A stretch of 64,000 bases of DNA from Betaproteobacteria bacterium (GCA_009377585.1 WHTS01000001.1:7269-71268), one strand, 5' to 3'. Positions 25,666-35,139 are shown, numbered from the stretch's first letter. Notes: generated from the letters alone by a model not told the origin. Program-made: numbers and translations.

Positions 25666-26820
25666 TTACCGCCGCCCGATGATCAGCCCTCCGCCCGCGA
25701 GCATCAGCGAGTTGAACAGGAACACCGGCGTCACCCCGAAGGCCGTGCCGAGTGCGCCGAACATGAGCGGGGTCACCATGTGGGTGAAGTTGTTCAGCGT
25801 GGCGCGCAGTCCCAGCGCCTCGCCGGAACGCCCGCCCGGTGCCCGCTGGTAGATCAGCGATAGCGACAGCGGCTGTCCGCATCCGGTGCCCAAGCCCAGG
25901 ATGAAGCAGATCACGCACAGCACCACCATGTGGGTGACGAACGGTACCGCGACATAGGTGACGGCCGCCGTGAACATGGAGGCGACCAGCACCCGTTCCG
26001 CGCCCAGCCGCTCGACGATGGCCGGCATCCAGATGCGCACGATGAACGCCGCCGCCGAGAACGTGCCGAGCACCACGCCGATCTGCGAGGCGGAAAGACC
26101 GATGTAGTGCCCGTAGATCGGCATGTAGAACTGAAACAGATCGATCCCCGTCAGCAGCACCGCGCCGGTGATCAGCACCCGGCGCAGCGGACGGCTGGTG
26201 AAAAGAAGCTCGAACGGTTGCGACGAAGCGGCTGCTTCGTCCTTGGTGATGGCATCGTCCGCCTTGTGCCGGCTGCGGCCGCTGCTCACGTGTTTCGCCG
26301 TGCCCATGATGACGGCGGTGATCAACGGCGACGCGGCCAGGATGAGATACGCGTATATGTATCCGACGTGATCGATGGCGAACCCGGCGACCAGCGGCCC
26401 GATGAAACTGCCCGTTGCCATCGCCAGACCGAAGTTGCTGAAGTTCTTGGTGTGATCCGCCTTCGCGCCGATGCCGCCGATCATGTTTTGCACCGACACG
26501 TTGTAGAACACGTGCCCCGCGCCCACCAGCGCTGCCTGAAAATAGAGCGTGGTCGTATGCGGAAACCAGTACGGCAGCGTGAGCCCGAACGCGATGCCGC
26601 ACGATCCAGCCACCATCGGCCAGCGTGCGCCCAGCCGATCGGTCAGCTTGCCGGCAAAGATGGCGAGGATCATCGGAAACAGCGAATACAGCGCCACCAG
26701 CACGCCGATGACCACTTGCGGCGAGCCGAGCTCGATCGAGAACAGGGTGATGATGATCTTGCTGCCCTTCATGGCCAGCATGTTGCACACCACCATGAAC
26801 ATCACGACCCAGATCGACAT
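25666..26820 (-). CDS. MFS transporter
   Basis: A 384 aa carrier with about 12 transmembrane segments. Motif A appears as AGKLTDRLGARWPM, and the central cytoplasmic loop (HVSSGRSRHKADDAITKDEAA) separates the two six-helix halves. No specific substrate family can be assigned. The start is ATG at 26820; a GTG one codon earlier is also possible. It is 61 bp downstream of the DHA2 exporter gene at 26882 on the same strand, so the two are probably co-transcribed. Ends with GGGLIIGRR. Confidence 0.9.
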   Translation of the reverse strand: MSIWVVMFMVVCNMLAMKGSKIIITLFSIELGSPQVVIGVLVALYSLFPMILAIFAGKLTDRLGARWPMVAGSCGIAFGLTLPYWFPHTTTLYFQAALVGAGHVFYNVSVQNMIGGIGAKADHTKNFSNFGLAMATGSFIGPLVAGFAIDHVGYIYAYLILAASPLITAVIMGTAKHVSSGRSRHKADDAITKDEAAASSQPFELLFTSRPLRRVLITGAVLLTGIDLFQFYMPIYGHYIGLSASQIGVVLGTFSAAAFIVRIWMPAIVERLGAERVLVASMFTAAVTYVAVPFVTHMVVLCVICFILGLGTGCGQPLSLSLIYQRAPGGRSGEALGLRATLNNFTHMVTPLMFGALGTAFGVTPVFLFNSLMLAGGGLIIGRR

Positions 26821-26881
26821 CACTCGTTCCCAATCCCGTTCCGGCGCTTCAGGTCATGCAGCCGGCATTGTTGCACAGCGT

Positions 26882-28444
26882 TCAGCGTGCCATGCCGCTT
26901 TCGCGCCTTTGCCTCGAGCGCCTGCGCTCCTTGCCGAGATTCCACGCCGGTATCGCCGCCAGGATGAACACGATCGCGATCATCAGGAAGCCGTCGTTGA
27001 AACCGCGTGCGGACGCCTGCGCCTCGATCATCTCGTTGAGGTAATGCAGCGCGCCCGGCCCCCGCACGTGCTCGGACAGACCCAACTCCGCCAACAGGTC
27101 CCTGACCTTGGATAGCAGCTCCACGCTGGTCGTGTTGGCGGGCGTCTGGGTCGCGGCCATCGCCTGGGCGTGAAATTCGGTGCGCTGCTCGATGAACACG
27201 ACCAACGCGGTGACGCCGCAGGAGCCGCCGAGCTGACGGATGAAATTGATCGTGCCGGTGCCCCGGTGCAGCTGCGCAGGGGTGAGCGCGCGCAGCGCCG
27301 AGACGTTGAGCGAGGGGATGATCAGGGCCATTCCGCAGCGGGCGACCACGATCATGCCGGCGAAAGCGAGGAAGGTCGTGTTCGCATCGGTTCCGCTCAT
27401 CAGGTAGTTGCCCAGCGCGAACAGGGTGAGGCCACACATCACCATCAGATTGGCCGGAAGGGCATCGGCGACGCGGCCGAAGATCGATGTTCCCGAGATC
27501 ACGAGCATTCCGGCCGGAACGAGCAGCAGCCCGGAGAGGAACGGCGTGAACCCCTGCACGTGCTGGACGGTAACCGGGATGAGGTAGTTGGATGCGAAAT
27601 TGCCGAGGCCGAACACGAACGCGACGATGACTGCCGAGGTGAACTGCGGGATTCGGAAGAGCGAGAAGTCGAGCAGCGGCGCCTTCGATCGGAGCTGCAG
27701 CCACACGAACGCCGTGCCGGTGGCCAGCCCGGTCGCCGCCATCGTCACGATCGGGTTGGAGTCCCAGCCGAAGCGCTGCCCGTTGGCGCCGGCGAAGAGC
27801 AGCGTTGCCAGGGTCGCAACCAGCAGTGAGTAGCCGAGCCAGTCGAATCTGGGCAGGGCGCCCCGCTCCTCCCGCCCCGGCAAGTACAGCATGCCGAGGA
27901 ACAACGCGACGATACACACCGGCACGGGCATCAGGAATATTTCTCGCCAGCCCAGGGTGTCGATCACCAGGCCGCCGACCATCGGCCCGAGCATGGGGGC
28001 GATCTGAATGCCCATGCCGTGGATTGCCATGGCCTGGCCGCGGCGGTCCGCAGGGAACTGGCTGAAGATGAGCGCCATGATCATCGGCTGCACCACCCCG
28101 GCGGCGAATCCCTGCAGCACGCGCCCCAGGATCAGCATCTCGATGTTCGGGCTGAAGAAGCAAATCGCGGTGCCGGCAAAGAACACGACGTTGACCACCA
28201 TGAATGCGCCGCGCACCCCGAGGGCGCGCGCGAACCAGGCGCTCAGCAGCTGGCTTGCGACCATGGTCGCAACGAACCCTGTCGCCAGCCACTGCGCCTG
28301 GTCCTGCCCGACCCCGAACGCGCCCATGACCGTCGGCACCGCGACATTGGCGATCGTCGACGAGAGCACCATCGAGATCGCGCCCGCCATGCCGGCGATC
28401 GTTACGAGCCACTTGTTGGTTGGAGATGCGGCAGTGGTCGACAA
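26882..28444 (-). CDS. DHA2 family MFS multidrug transporter (EmrB-like)
   Basis: A 520 aa transporter with about 14 helices. LSSTIANVAVPTVMGAF corresponds to the D1 motif LDxTIVNVALP of DHA2 proteins (here the aspartate is Ser), and motif C is seen as GIQIAPMLGPMVGGLVID. DHA2 proteins expel lipophilic drugs or dyes by proton antiport, often with an adaptor; no adaptor gene is adjacent. The start is a TTG with poor ribosome site, so the true start is uncertain by a few codons. It is divergent from the enolase-superfamily gene at 28605 across a 160 bp gap that holds both promoters. Confidence 0.9.
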   Translation of the reverse strand: MSTTAASPTNKWLVTIAGMAGAISMVLSSTIANVAVPTVMGAFGVGQDQAQWLATGFVATMVASQLLSAWFARALGVRGAFMVVNVVFFAGTAICFFSPNIEMLILGRVLQGFAAGVVQPMIMALIFSQFPADRRGQAMAIHGMGIQIAPMLGPMVGGLVIDTLGWREIFLMPVPVCIVALFLGMLYLPGREERGALPRFDWLGYSLLVATLATLLFAGANGQRFGWDSNPIVTMAATGLATGTAFVWLQLRSKAPLLDFSLFRIPQFTSAVIVAFVFGLGNFASNYLIPVTVQHVQGFTPFLSGLLLVPAGMLVISGTSIFGRVADALPANLMVMCGLTLFALGNYLMSGTDANTTFLAFAGMIVVARCGMALIIPSLNVSALRALTPAQLHRGTGTINFIRQLGGSCGVTALVVFIEQRTEFHAQAMAATQTPANTTSVELLSKVRDLLAELGLSEHVRGPGALHYLNEMIEAQASARGFNDGFLMIAIVFILAAIPAWNLGKERRRSRQRRESGMAR

Positions 28445-28604
28445 CGGGCTATGACGTGGATGTATCGGCTTGGGGAGGAGGCAGAATCGTTCGGTGCGCT
28501 ACGTGAAGGCGACCGTGAGCGCTGCAAGAGGGTGATTCTAGCCCGTGCGGGCCGGGCCCGGGCCGCGATATGATCGCAGGCGTGCGCTTGTGTGAGGAGA
28601 GGCC

Positions 28605-29693
28605 ATGAAGATCACCGACATCAAGACCTATTCGCCGGTCTATCCGGTCAAGGATCCGTTCTCCAACGCCATGCGCACGACGCGTGAGCGGCCGTTCGGC
28701 GTGGTCGAGGTCATCACCGATGCCGGCATCACCGGCTGGGGAGAAGGGGCCACGGTGCCGGCGCGGCGTGCGCTCGAATCCCAGGCGATCGGCCGCAATC
28801 CATTCGACCATGAAGTCATCTGGGAAGGGTTGCACAAGCAAGGCGTCGACCCCGCTGCGATCAGCGCGGTCGATATTGCGCTGTGGGACATCATGGGCAA
28901 GGCGCTGCAGCAGCCGATCCACCAGCTGCTGGGCGGCGCATTCCGCACGCGCGTGCAGGCTTACGCGACGGGTCTGTTTCGCCGCGAACGCGCCGATCGC
29001 ACCGCCGCCCTGGTGGAAGAAGCGCGCGGCTACGTCGACGAGGGTTTCAAGGCCATGAAGATGAAGGTCGGGTTCGGCCCCGACTACGACATCAGGAACG
29101 TGGCGGCCGTGCGCCGCGCGATCGGCGACGATATCCTGTTCGCGGTGGACGCCAACTGCGGTTACGACCGCGGCACGGCCATCGCCGTGGGGCGGGAGAT
29201 CGCCAAACAGAATCTGCTGTGGTTCGAAGAGCCGACCAGTGCCGACGACGTCGAGGGCTACATCGAGATCGGCCGAGCCCTGAACATCCGCATATCGGGC
29301 GCCGAGCAATTTCGCGGCCGCTGGGCCTTCCGGCGCGTGATCCAGGAGCGCGCGCTGGACATCATCCAGCCCGACGTCTGTGTCTGCGGCGGCTTCACCG
29401 AGTTCAGGAAGATCGCCGCCATGGCGAGCGCCAACCATGTGAGAGTCATCCCGCACATGTTCGGCACCTCGATCCGGCTTGCCGCCACGCTACACCTGCT
29501 CGCCGCGCTGCCCGATTCGCCCCGTGCACTGGAGCCGTTCCCGACGCTGCTCGAGTACGACATGAGCGAGAATGCGCTGCGCACCGAGCTCGCGCGCGAG
29601 CCCATCCGCCACAGCGACGGCATCGTCGCCGTGCCGCAAGGGCCCGGCCTGGGTATCGAGATCGATCGGGAGGTACTGCGCAGATATTGTTAG
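28605..29693 (+). CDS. mandelate racemase / muconate lactonizing enzyme family protein
   Basis: A 362 aa enolase-superfamily enzyme, which abstracts the alpha-proton of a carboxylate. The KxK acid/base motif is Lys152-Met-Lys154. Metal ligands are Asp182 (VDANCGY), Glu208 (WFEEP) and Glu234 (SGAEQ). The opposite general base is His284 (IPHMFGT) paired with Asp257 (QPDV). This set is that of the mandelate-racemase subgroup, which includes many acid-sugar dehydratases. AVDIALWDIMGKALQQPIHQLLGG is the conserved N-terminal segment (cited in full as two parts: AVDIALWDIMGKA and PIHQLLGG). GAGGAGAG precedes the start. It lies upstream of a Bug gene. Confidence 0.95.
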   Translation: MKITDIKTYSPVYPVKDPFSNAMRTTRERPFGVVEVITDAGITGWGEGATVPARRALESQAIGRNPFDHEVIWEGLHKQGVDPAAISAVDIALWDIMGKALQQPIHQLLGGAFRTRVQAYATGLFRRERADRTAALVEEARGYVDEGFKAMKMKVGFGPDYDIRNVAAVRRAIGDDILFAVDANCGYDRGTAIAVGREIAKQNLLWFEEPTSADDVEGYIEIGRALNIRISGAEQFRGRWAFRRVIQERALDIIQPDVCVCGGFTEFRKIAAMASANHVRVIPHMFGTSIRLAATLHLLAALPDSPRALEPFPTLLEYDMSENALRTELAREPIRHSDGIVAVPQGPGLGIEIDREVLRRYC

Positions 29694-29822
29694 CTCGGTC
29701 GGGAAAACGGACAAACCTGCGTCTGCGAATCGACGCCGTAGCGCGCGCAAGCGGTGGCGTCGTCTACGCTGAGTGTCAGCGTCGGTATGGGATCGCCGCC
29801 ACTGCGGCGGGAATTGGAGGAG

Positions 29823-30809
29823 ATGGTGTTGAAGATGTCGTCGTTGTTTGCGAAAGCCGTTCTGGCTGCGATGCTGGCCTCGTCCTTCCAGGCGGGCGCC
29901 GAGAATTACCCGAACAAGCCGGTGCGCGTGGTCGTTCCCCTCTCGCCGGGCGGCGCCACCGACATCCAGGCGCGACTTTTTTCGCAGAAGCTCTCCGAGG
30001 CGCTGCAGCAGACGTTCCTGGTGGACAATCGGCCCGGCGCGGGCGGCATGATCGCCTTCAAGCACATCGTCCAGCAGGCGACGCCCGACGGCTATACCTT
30101 GCTTGCCACATCGCCCGGCTTTACCAATGTCCCAGCGCTCTACGAGAAGCCGCCGTTCGATCCGCAGAAGGATTTCGAGCCGATCATCCTTATGAGCAAG
30201 GCGCCCTACGTGCTGGTGGTGAATCCGAAGTTTCCGGCCCAAAACATAAGCGAGTTCCTGGGCTGGGCCAAGGCTAATCCGCGCAAGCTCAACTTCGCGA
30301 TCTCCGGGATAGGCACCACCATTCATCTCGCGCAGGTATGGCTCGCCGATGCGACCCGCATCGAGATGACGACCATCCCCTACAAGGGAACGGGCCCGGC
30401 GACGCAGGATCTGATCGCGGGGCAGGTGCATGCCAGCTTCGCCAACGTCATCAGCGCGGGGCCGCATATCAGGGCCGGCAGGATCAGGCCGCTGGCGGTC
30501 ACCACGGCCGAACGATCGGCCGGCCTGCCCGAGATCCCGACCTTGGCCGAGTCCGGATTGACCGGCTACGAAGTGACAACCTGGCACGGATGGCTCGCCC
30601 CGAAGGGCACGCCGCGCGCCATCATCGGTACGCTCAATGGCGCGTTGAACCGGGTGCTGAAGGACCCGGACGTGGTGAAAGTGATCTCGGCCGACGGCGG
30701 CATGATCGTCGGTGGCACGTCGCAAGCATTCCGCAAGCACATCGGCGAGGAGATCGAGCGCTGGCGGCGCCTGGTCAAGCTCGCCGACATCAAGCCGCGG
30801 GACAAGTGA
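29823..30809 (+). CDS. Bug family (TctC) periplasmic solute-binding protein
   Basis: A 328 aa binding protein. GGAGGAG abuts the ATG at 29823, so initiation at the TTG (29829) or ATG (29835) a few codons later is about as likely. The signal peptide ends FQAGAEN (about residue 24). KPVRVVVPLSPGGATDIQ, DNRPGAGGMIAF, PDGYTLLA, TIPYKGTGPATQDLIAG and RRLVKLADIKP are the family landmarks. It follows an enolase-superfamily gene, so an acid sugar or aldarate-type ligand is plausible but unproven. The next gene on the strand is the damaged NDH-2. Confidence 0.94.
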   Translation: MVLKMSSLFAKAVLAAMLASSFQAGAENYPNKPVRVVVPLSPGGATDIQARLFSQKLSEALQQTFLVDNRPGAGGMIAFKHIVQQATPDGYTLLATSPGFTNVPALYEKPPFDPQKDFEPIILMSKAPYVLVVNPKFPAQNISEFLGWAKANPRKLNFAISGIGTTIHLAQVWLADATRIEMTTIPYKGTGPATQDLIAGQVHASFANVISAGPHIRAGRIRPLAVTTAERSAGLPEIPTLAESGLTGYEVTTWHGWLAPKGTPRAIIGTLNGALNRVLKDPDVVKVISADGGMIVGGTSQAFRKHIGEEIERWRRLVKLADIKPRDK

Positions 30810-30929
30810 CGGCGCCGCGCGGGCCCCGCTGCGAGCCGAGCGGGCAGAGCGCATCGTCTCGCGGAAGGCTTCCGAGGCGTTCGGATCGCAGGGCGTGCTG
30901 CCGTCCTGGATCTGGAAACGGGCACTGAC

Positions 30930-31748
30930 ATGCGCGTCGTGATCGTCGGCTGCGGATTCGGCGGCTTGTTCGCAGCGCGCGCGTTGTGCGACGCATCGTT
31001 CGAGATCACCGTGCTGGATCGCGTCAATCACCATACCTTGAAGGGCGAATTCCGCCGCTATGACCCCCGCAACGCGCGCGTCGTGCTGGTCGAAGGTATC
31101 GATCGCGTGCTCTCTGCGTATCCACCAGACTTGTCGGAGCGCGCGCGTCTGCAGCTCGAGCGCCTCGGCGTCACGCTTTGGCTTGGCAAGCGCGTGATCG
31201 GCATCGATGCCGACGGCGTCGACCTCGGCGGAGAACGGCTCGCGGCGAAGACGGTCATCTGGTGCGCAGGCGTTGCGGCTAGTCCACTCGGCGCATCGCT
31301 CGGCGTGCCGCTCGATCGCACCAAGCGTGTCATCGTCGAGGCTGATCTCACCGTGCCAGGGCACCCGGAGATCCAGGTGGTGGGCGACCTCGCCATACTG
31401 CCGATGCATAGCCCTCCCGTGCCAGGCGTGGCGCCGGCTGCAAAGCAGATGGGCAGGCACGCTGCTCGAAATCTACTCGCCGAGCTCGCCGGAAAAAAGC
31501 CAAGCCCGTTTCGGTATCGGGACTACGGGCAGCTCGCCACGATCGGTCGCAGCAAGGCGGTTGCGATGTTCGGTCGTGTACACCTCTCGGGTTGGCTCGC
31601 CTGGGTTACGTGGCTGACCGCCCACATATATTTCCTGATCGGATTCCGAAACCGCCTTGTCGTGCTGATAGACTGGGCCTGGTCCTATTGGACCTTCGAT
31701 CGATCGGCGCGAATCGTGGCCCGCAACGATAGGGCGGCGGGGTCATAA
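30930..31748 (+). pseudogene. type II NADH dehydrogenase-like gene with large internal in-frame deletion
   Basis: An open frame of 272 codons versus about 430 in NDH-2 proteins. Residues 1-33 are a normal FAD-binding N-terminus (VVIVGCGFGGLFAARAL, then VLDRVNHH). At residue 36 the sequence jumps to TLKGEFRRYDPRNARVVLVEG, which in NDH-2 enzymes lies just after the NADH-binding GGGPTGVE segment. About 160 residues, including that NAD(P)H motif and the substrate half of the first domain, are missing. The rest is intact: TVIWCAGV, VVGDLA (FAD site), AAKQMGRHAARN and the C-terminal FLIGFRNRLVVLIDWAW. The junction contains HH/HT codons found on both sides in relatives, consistent with short-homology deletion. 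Very unlikely to be an active dehydrogenase. Confidence 0.75.
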
Positions 31749-31761
31749 CCAGCGTGCGCTA

Positions 31762-33375
31762 TCAGAACTCCGAGCGTTTCCGCCGGTCCGGCCTCTCGCG
31801 CCGCCTGCCGGCCATGCGTTTCCTGTCGCCTTCCGTTCGTCGTTCGCCGTGGCGGCGATCCTCGCCGCTGCGACGGTCGGTGAAGGTCACGTCGTGTCTC
31901 GCCCTCGTCGCCGCCAGCCACCGAACCCCTTCTTGATCGATGTAGTAGCAATCCGAGAAGTCGATGGTCAGGTCGCGGGTGCGGGCGACCGCGCTGTGGA
32001 AAGTCGATTCGACAACGGGCAGGGAACCGTAATAGAGATTGCCGCGGAGCTTCAGAACGTTGCCGCGCAGGCTGATGTTGGGATGCGCCTGTGCCCACTT
32101 GGAATATGCAATGGCGAGAACGGATCCCACGATCACTGCGCCGAACAGGTCGAGCAACAGCACCGATAGAAAAGACGCCATGAACACCACCGTTTCACGG
32201 CGATCCTTGAAGTGGGGTTTGATGTCCTCCCAGTTGATCATGTTCGCCCCGAGCAGCATGATGATCGCGGCCATGGTCGGCATGGGGATGATTGCAATCA
32301 GCTGGGCAAGAAACAATACGAGGAGCAACAGCCACAGCGCCGAGCTGGCAATGGCGATACGGCTATGAATCCCGAGTCTGTGCACCAACCACATGCGATT
32401 GAATGACGCGCACGTGGGCAGCGACGACAGGAATGGAAGCAGGCAGTTCGATACGGCGTCTGAAAAGATCGCCTTGCGGCTGTCGGTGTAACCGCCGACT
32501 TTGCGATTCATGCGGCGCATTGCCGCGACCGTCTGGAACAGTCCCAACAGCGCGAGCGTGACGGCCCCGGGCACGATCGCAATGACATCCGGCATGGCCT
32601 CCTGGCTGAACAGCGGCAGCGAGGGAGACACGAAGCCGATCGACGACAGATTGCCGATCTGTTCGATGAGTGTGTTGTCCAGACCCAGGGTGGCGGTCAG
32701 GTACTCCGAATACAGGGTACCCGCCGCAATGCCGAACAGAATCGCCCAATTGCGCAACCGCGCGAACTGCTGCACGATCACGCAGGTGATGAGGGTGATC
32801 ATCCCCACCTGGATGGCGTGCATGTTGCCGATCTCCAGCACCGCGAGAAGCGACTGCCATGCGATCCAGAGGGGCCATTCCACTTCCGTATTGAGCGGCA
32901 GCCCACCGAAGGTAGTCAGGGACTTGAAGATCAGAAACAGACCGATGCCGCAGATCATGCCGTTGATGACCGGCTCGCTTATCAGGTCGAGCATCCTTCC
33001 CAGTGGCCGCACCAGATAGAACGCCAGTTGGATCAGGCCAGCCATGAGTCCGAGCGTCAACGCATAGCCCATGTACTCGGCGCCGAAGGGAGGCGCAAGC
33101 GGCAACAGGGTGATGCCGATCGTGGCGGACATCGCGGTGTTGGGACCGCCATGGAAAACCCGCGACGGATTGAGCAGAGTGCAGAACAGAACGCCCCAGA
33201 TGGCGGCGTATATCCCGAAATGGGGGGGAACCCCGGCCAACGTGACCGAGAATGCCACAGCCTGGGGCAAGGTCACCAGCGCGAGGGTCAGGCCCACCAC
33301 CAGATTGCCCTGTAATTGCGGCCAATGCTGGGCAACGACGGCCTTGTCTTTCAGTGCTAGCGCGAAAGGTCTCAT
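31762..33375 (-). CDS. SulP family inorganic anion transporter with STAS domain
   Basis: A 537 aa inner-membrane transporter. GLTLALVTLPQAVAFS (about residues 28-43) and FGIYAAIWG are the SulP N-terminal signature. About 12-14 helices follow, then a cytoplasmic STAS domain (about 430-505, containing LTIDFSDCYYIDQEGVRWLA). The tail is remarkably basic, with repeated DRR/ERR motifs (TDRRSGEDRRHGERR and more to the C-terminus). SulP proteins carry sulfate, bicarbonate, molybdate or other oxyanions or dicarboxylates. It is the last gene of a five-gene leftward operon and its ATG follows the stop of the diheme cytochrome gene with no gap. In this context a sulfur oxyanion is the best guess. Confidence 0.93.
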   Translation of the reverse strand: MRPFALALKDKAVVAQHWPQLQGNLVVGLTLALVTLPQAVAFSVTLAGVPPHFGIYAAIWGVLFCTLLNPSRVFHGGPNTAMSATIGITLLPLAPPFGAEYMGYALTLGLMAGLIQLAFYLVRPLGRMLDLISEPVINGMICGIGLFLIFKSLTTFGGLPLNTEVEWPLWIAWQSLLAVLEIGNMHAIQVGMITLITCVIVQQFARLRNWAILFGIAAGTLYSEYLTATLGLDNTLIEQIGNLSSIGFVSPSLPLFSQEAMPDVIAIVPGAVTLALLGLFQTVAAMRRMNRKVGGYTDSRKAIFSDAVSNCLLPFLSSLPTCASFNRMWLVHRLGIHSRIAIASSALWLLLLVLFLAQLIAIIPMPTMAAIIMLLGANMINWEDIKPHFKDRRETVVFMASFLSVLLLDLFGAVIVGSVLAIAYSKWAQAHPNISLRGNVLKLRGNLYYGSLPVVESTFHSAVARTRDLTIDFSDCYYIDQEGVRWLAATRARHDVTFTDRRSGEDRRHGERRTEGDRKRMAGRRRERPDRRKRSEF

Positions 33376-34527
33376 CTATCGCGCTCCGGCAGCCTGCTGC
33401 CCTGGCTGCGCTCCGGCAGCCTGCTGCCCTGGCTGCGCTCCGGCAGCCTGCTGCCCTGGCTGCGGACTCTTCTCTGCCGATTCCGTCAGCTGCATCAGCG
33501 GCGGCAGCACCGTCATCAGAAGCTGGTTGCGCAAAGCGATCAGCGGTCCTTGGCGATCGCCCGCGGGTCTGGGCAGATTGCTGATGTAAAAAGCAATATC
33601 CCGGCACTGTTGATTGTCGAGCGTGTTTTCCTGCCCCAATGGCATGTTGCGGCAGATGAAGCCAGGCAGGATGGTCGAGACATAGTAGAAGTAGTTGCGG
33701 GACTGCATATTCCAGGCGTTGGGCCCGGCCAGAGCGGGCGCGACGACGCGGCCCTCTGCCACTACGCCGAATGCCTGGCGGCCATGACACACCTGGCATT
33801 TCTCCTTGTAAAGCGCTTCGCCGCGAACATAGTCGTCGCCTTGCTTGATGGTGGCCGATGCGGCGATCTCGTCGACGCCTTGTTCATCGTAGTGATTGCC
33901 GATCTTGAGATCCAGCGCAGCCGAGAGAAAGCGACTATAGGCGGTGACATCGCGTACGAGGTCATCGGCAATGTTCGGCTTGTATCCATTGGACGAATTG
34001 ATGTAGCACTGCATCTGCCGAAGCTCGTAGGGCAGGAGCAAGCCGGTAAAGCGATCGTACATGTCCGCCATCACCCATGAGGCGCCCAGGCTCAGCGAAC
34101 CCTTCAGCCGGTTGCCGCTGGCATCCTGCTTGTCCCCGATACCTTGATGGCAGTGATCGCAGCTGGTGTGGCTGCCACGGATGAATCGTTTCGAGTTCCA
34201 GCGCTCGGCACCTGCAACGCGCGCGAAGTGCCCTTGCGTGTCGTCGATGATGTTGCAGCCGCGCTGGATCGCACGGACATCGGCCTCACTGTAGCCGCGA
34301 ACCTTGACGGGAGCGCCGGCCTTTGCCAGGACGTACGGCGATTGGTAGTGCTCGCCGGCAGCGAGCCCATAGCGAGCGAGCTTCGCTTCGCAACCGGGTG
34401 TCAGCGCCACCGTGGATTGCCGGAGCTCTTCTCGCTGCTTGTGCTTGTGCGTTGCCAGGACATAGAGACCCCCCATTACAAGAAGCAGAAGGATCACTCG
34501 GGTCAGTTTTCCGGTCGGCGTGGACAT
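33376..34527 (-). CDS. membrane-anchored diheme c-type cytochrome, TsdA/SoxA-like
   Basis: A 383 aa protein with an N-terminal helix (about 9-25) and two heme c sites: CDHCH (residues 123-127) and CQVCH (244-248). In the first domain Cys174, in MQCYINSSNGYKP, occupies the place of the axial cysteine of SoxA and thiosulfate dehydrogenase TsdA (CxxSxNG pattern). In the second domain Met295 in CRNMPLGQ is a likely sixth ligand. This His/Cys plus His/Met pair is the TsdA plan, so oxidation of thiosulfate or a related sulfur compound is plausible. The C-terminus carries three exact QPGQQAAGA copies. It is 3 bp after a monoheme cytochrome gene and directly before SulP. Specific substrate is inference. 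Confidence 0.85.
   Translation of the reverse strand: MSTPTGKLTRVILLLLVMGGLYVLATHKHKQREELRQSTVALTPGCEAKLARYGLAAGEHYQSPYVLAKAGAPVKVRGYSEADVRAIQRGCNIIDDTQGHFARVAGAERWNSKRFIRGSHTSCDHCHQGIGDKQDASGNRLKGSLSLGASWVMADMYDRFTGLLLPYELRQMQCYINSSNGYKPNIADDLVRDVTAYSRFLSAALDLKIGNHYDEQGVDEIAASATIKQGDDYVRGEALYKEKCQVCHGRQAFGVVAEGRVVAPALAGPNAWNMQSRNYFYYVSTILPGFICRNMPLGQENTLDNQQCRDIAFYISNLPRPAGDRQGPLIALRNQLLMTVLPPLMQLTESAEKSPQPGQQAAGAQPGQQAAGAQPGQQAAGAR
33381..33461. repeat. three perfect 27-bp tandem repeats in the cytochrome gene
   Basis: Units at 33381-33407, 33408-33434 and 33435-33461 are identical and in frame. They encode QPGQQAAGA three times at the extreme C-terminus of the diheme cytochrome. Perfect identity at DNA level suggests recent expansion and possible length variation between strains. 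Confidence 0.95.
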
Positions 34528-34530
34528 GAT

Positions 34531-35139
34531 CTAGTGCGTGTTCAATCCAAAACGATCTTCATTCGGGGTAAAGCGCTCCTGCTCCGCTTTCTCGAGTGAG
34601 CCTTCGCTCAATTGAAGGTGATGAGCAACCGCTCGGGCGAGAAGGCGAATGTCGCGGACGGCGGGATCATAGATCGTCGGCACGAATCCATTCATGGAAC
34701 GGGCATAGCAGCGCCTTACGCTGTCTTCGAACGAGATGCGCTTTCCCGTCTTCCGGTCGAGGCGGTCCGAGTTGACGAAGCCGTACGCAAGATCCTCCGC
34801 CGTATGACAGGTGGAACAAGAGTTGGCGGCGTTGCCGGCGGTCTTACGGGTGAAGCGCGATGCGTACTTGTGAGTGAAAAAAACGAGGTTGTAGCCGTTC
34901 TGCACGGCTCTCACGAACTGACCGTCGTTGCCGAAGTGGTCGACGTGATACTCGGTGCGGAACCTTTCCCAGCCGGGCTCGGAGACCACTTCCGAGTGGA
35001 ACACTCGAAACCCGGACGCCAGATGTGCCCAGATCACGAAGCCGGCCATCAAACCGATGGTGACTAGTGTTCTCACTCGTGTCGCGCTTCTGCGCGCCCC
35101 CTGCTTGCTCTCGGCATCCGACGAAGCTGATGAGCTCAT
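34531..35139 (-). CDS. membrane-anchored monoheme c-type cytochrome, SoxA/TsdA-like
   Basis: A 202 aa protein: basic N-terminus, one transmembrane anchor (about 24-43), then a periplasmic domain with a single heme site CSTCH (108-112). Cys144 in RRCYARSMNGFVP matches the CxxSMNG axial-cysteine pattern of SoxA and TsdA, as in the adjacent diheme protein, which suggests that they are related and may work as a heteromeric electron-transfer or catalytic pair. The rest of the mature domain is short (about 150 residues). It starts 12 bp after the PhnD-like gene and ends 3 bp before the diheme cytochrome. Confidence 0.83.
   Translation of the reverse strand: MSSSASSDAESKQGARRSATRVRTLVTIGLMAGFVIWAHLASGFRVFHSEVVSEPGWERFRTEYHVDHFGNDGQFVRAVQNGYNLVFFTHKYASRFTRKTAGNAANSCSTCHTAEDLAYGFVNSDRLDRKTGKRISFEDSVRRCYARSMNGFVPTIYDPAVRDIRLLARAVAHHLQLSEGSLEKAEQERFTPNEDRFGLNTH

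Noticed and set aside
25666-28444. EmrAB-type tripartite pump
   Set aside because: Two MFS genes are adjacent, but no membrane-fusion adaptor or outer-membrane channel gene accompanies them.
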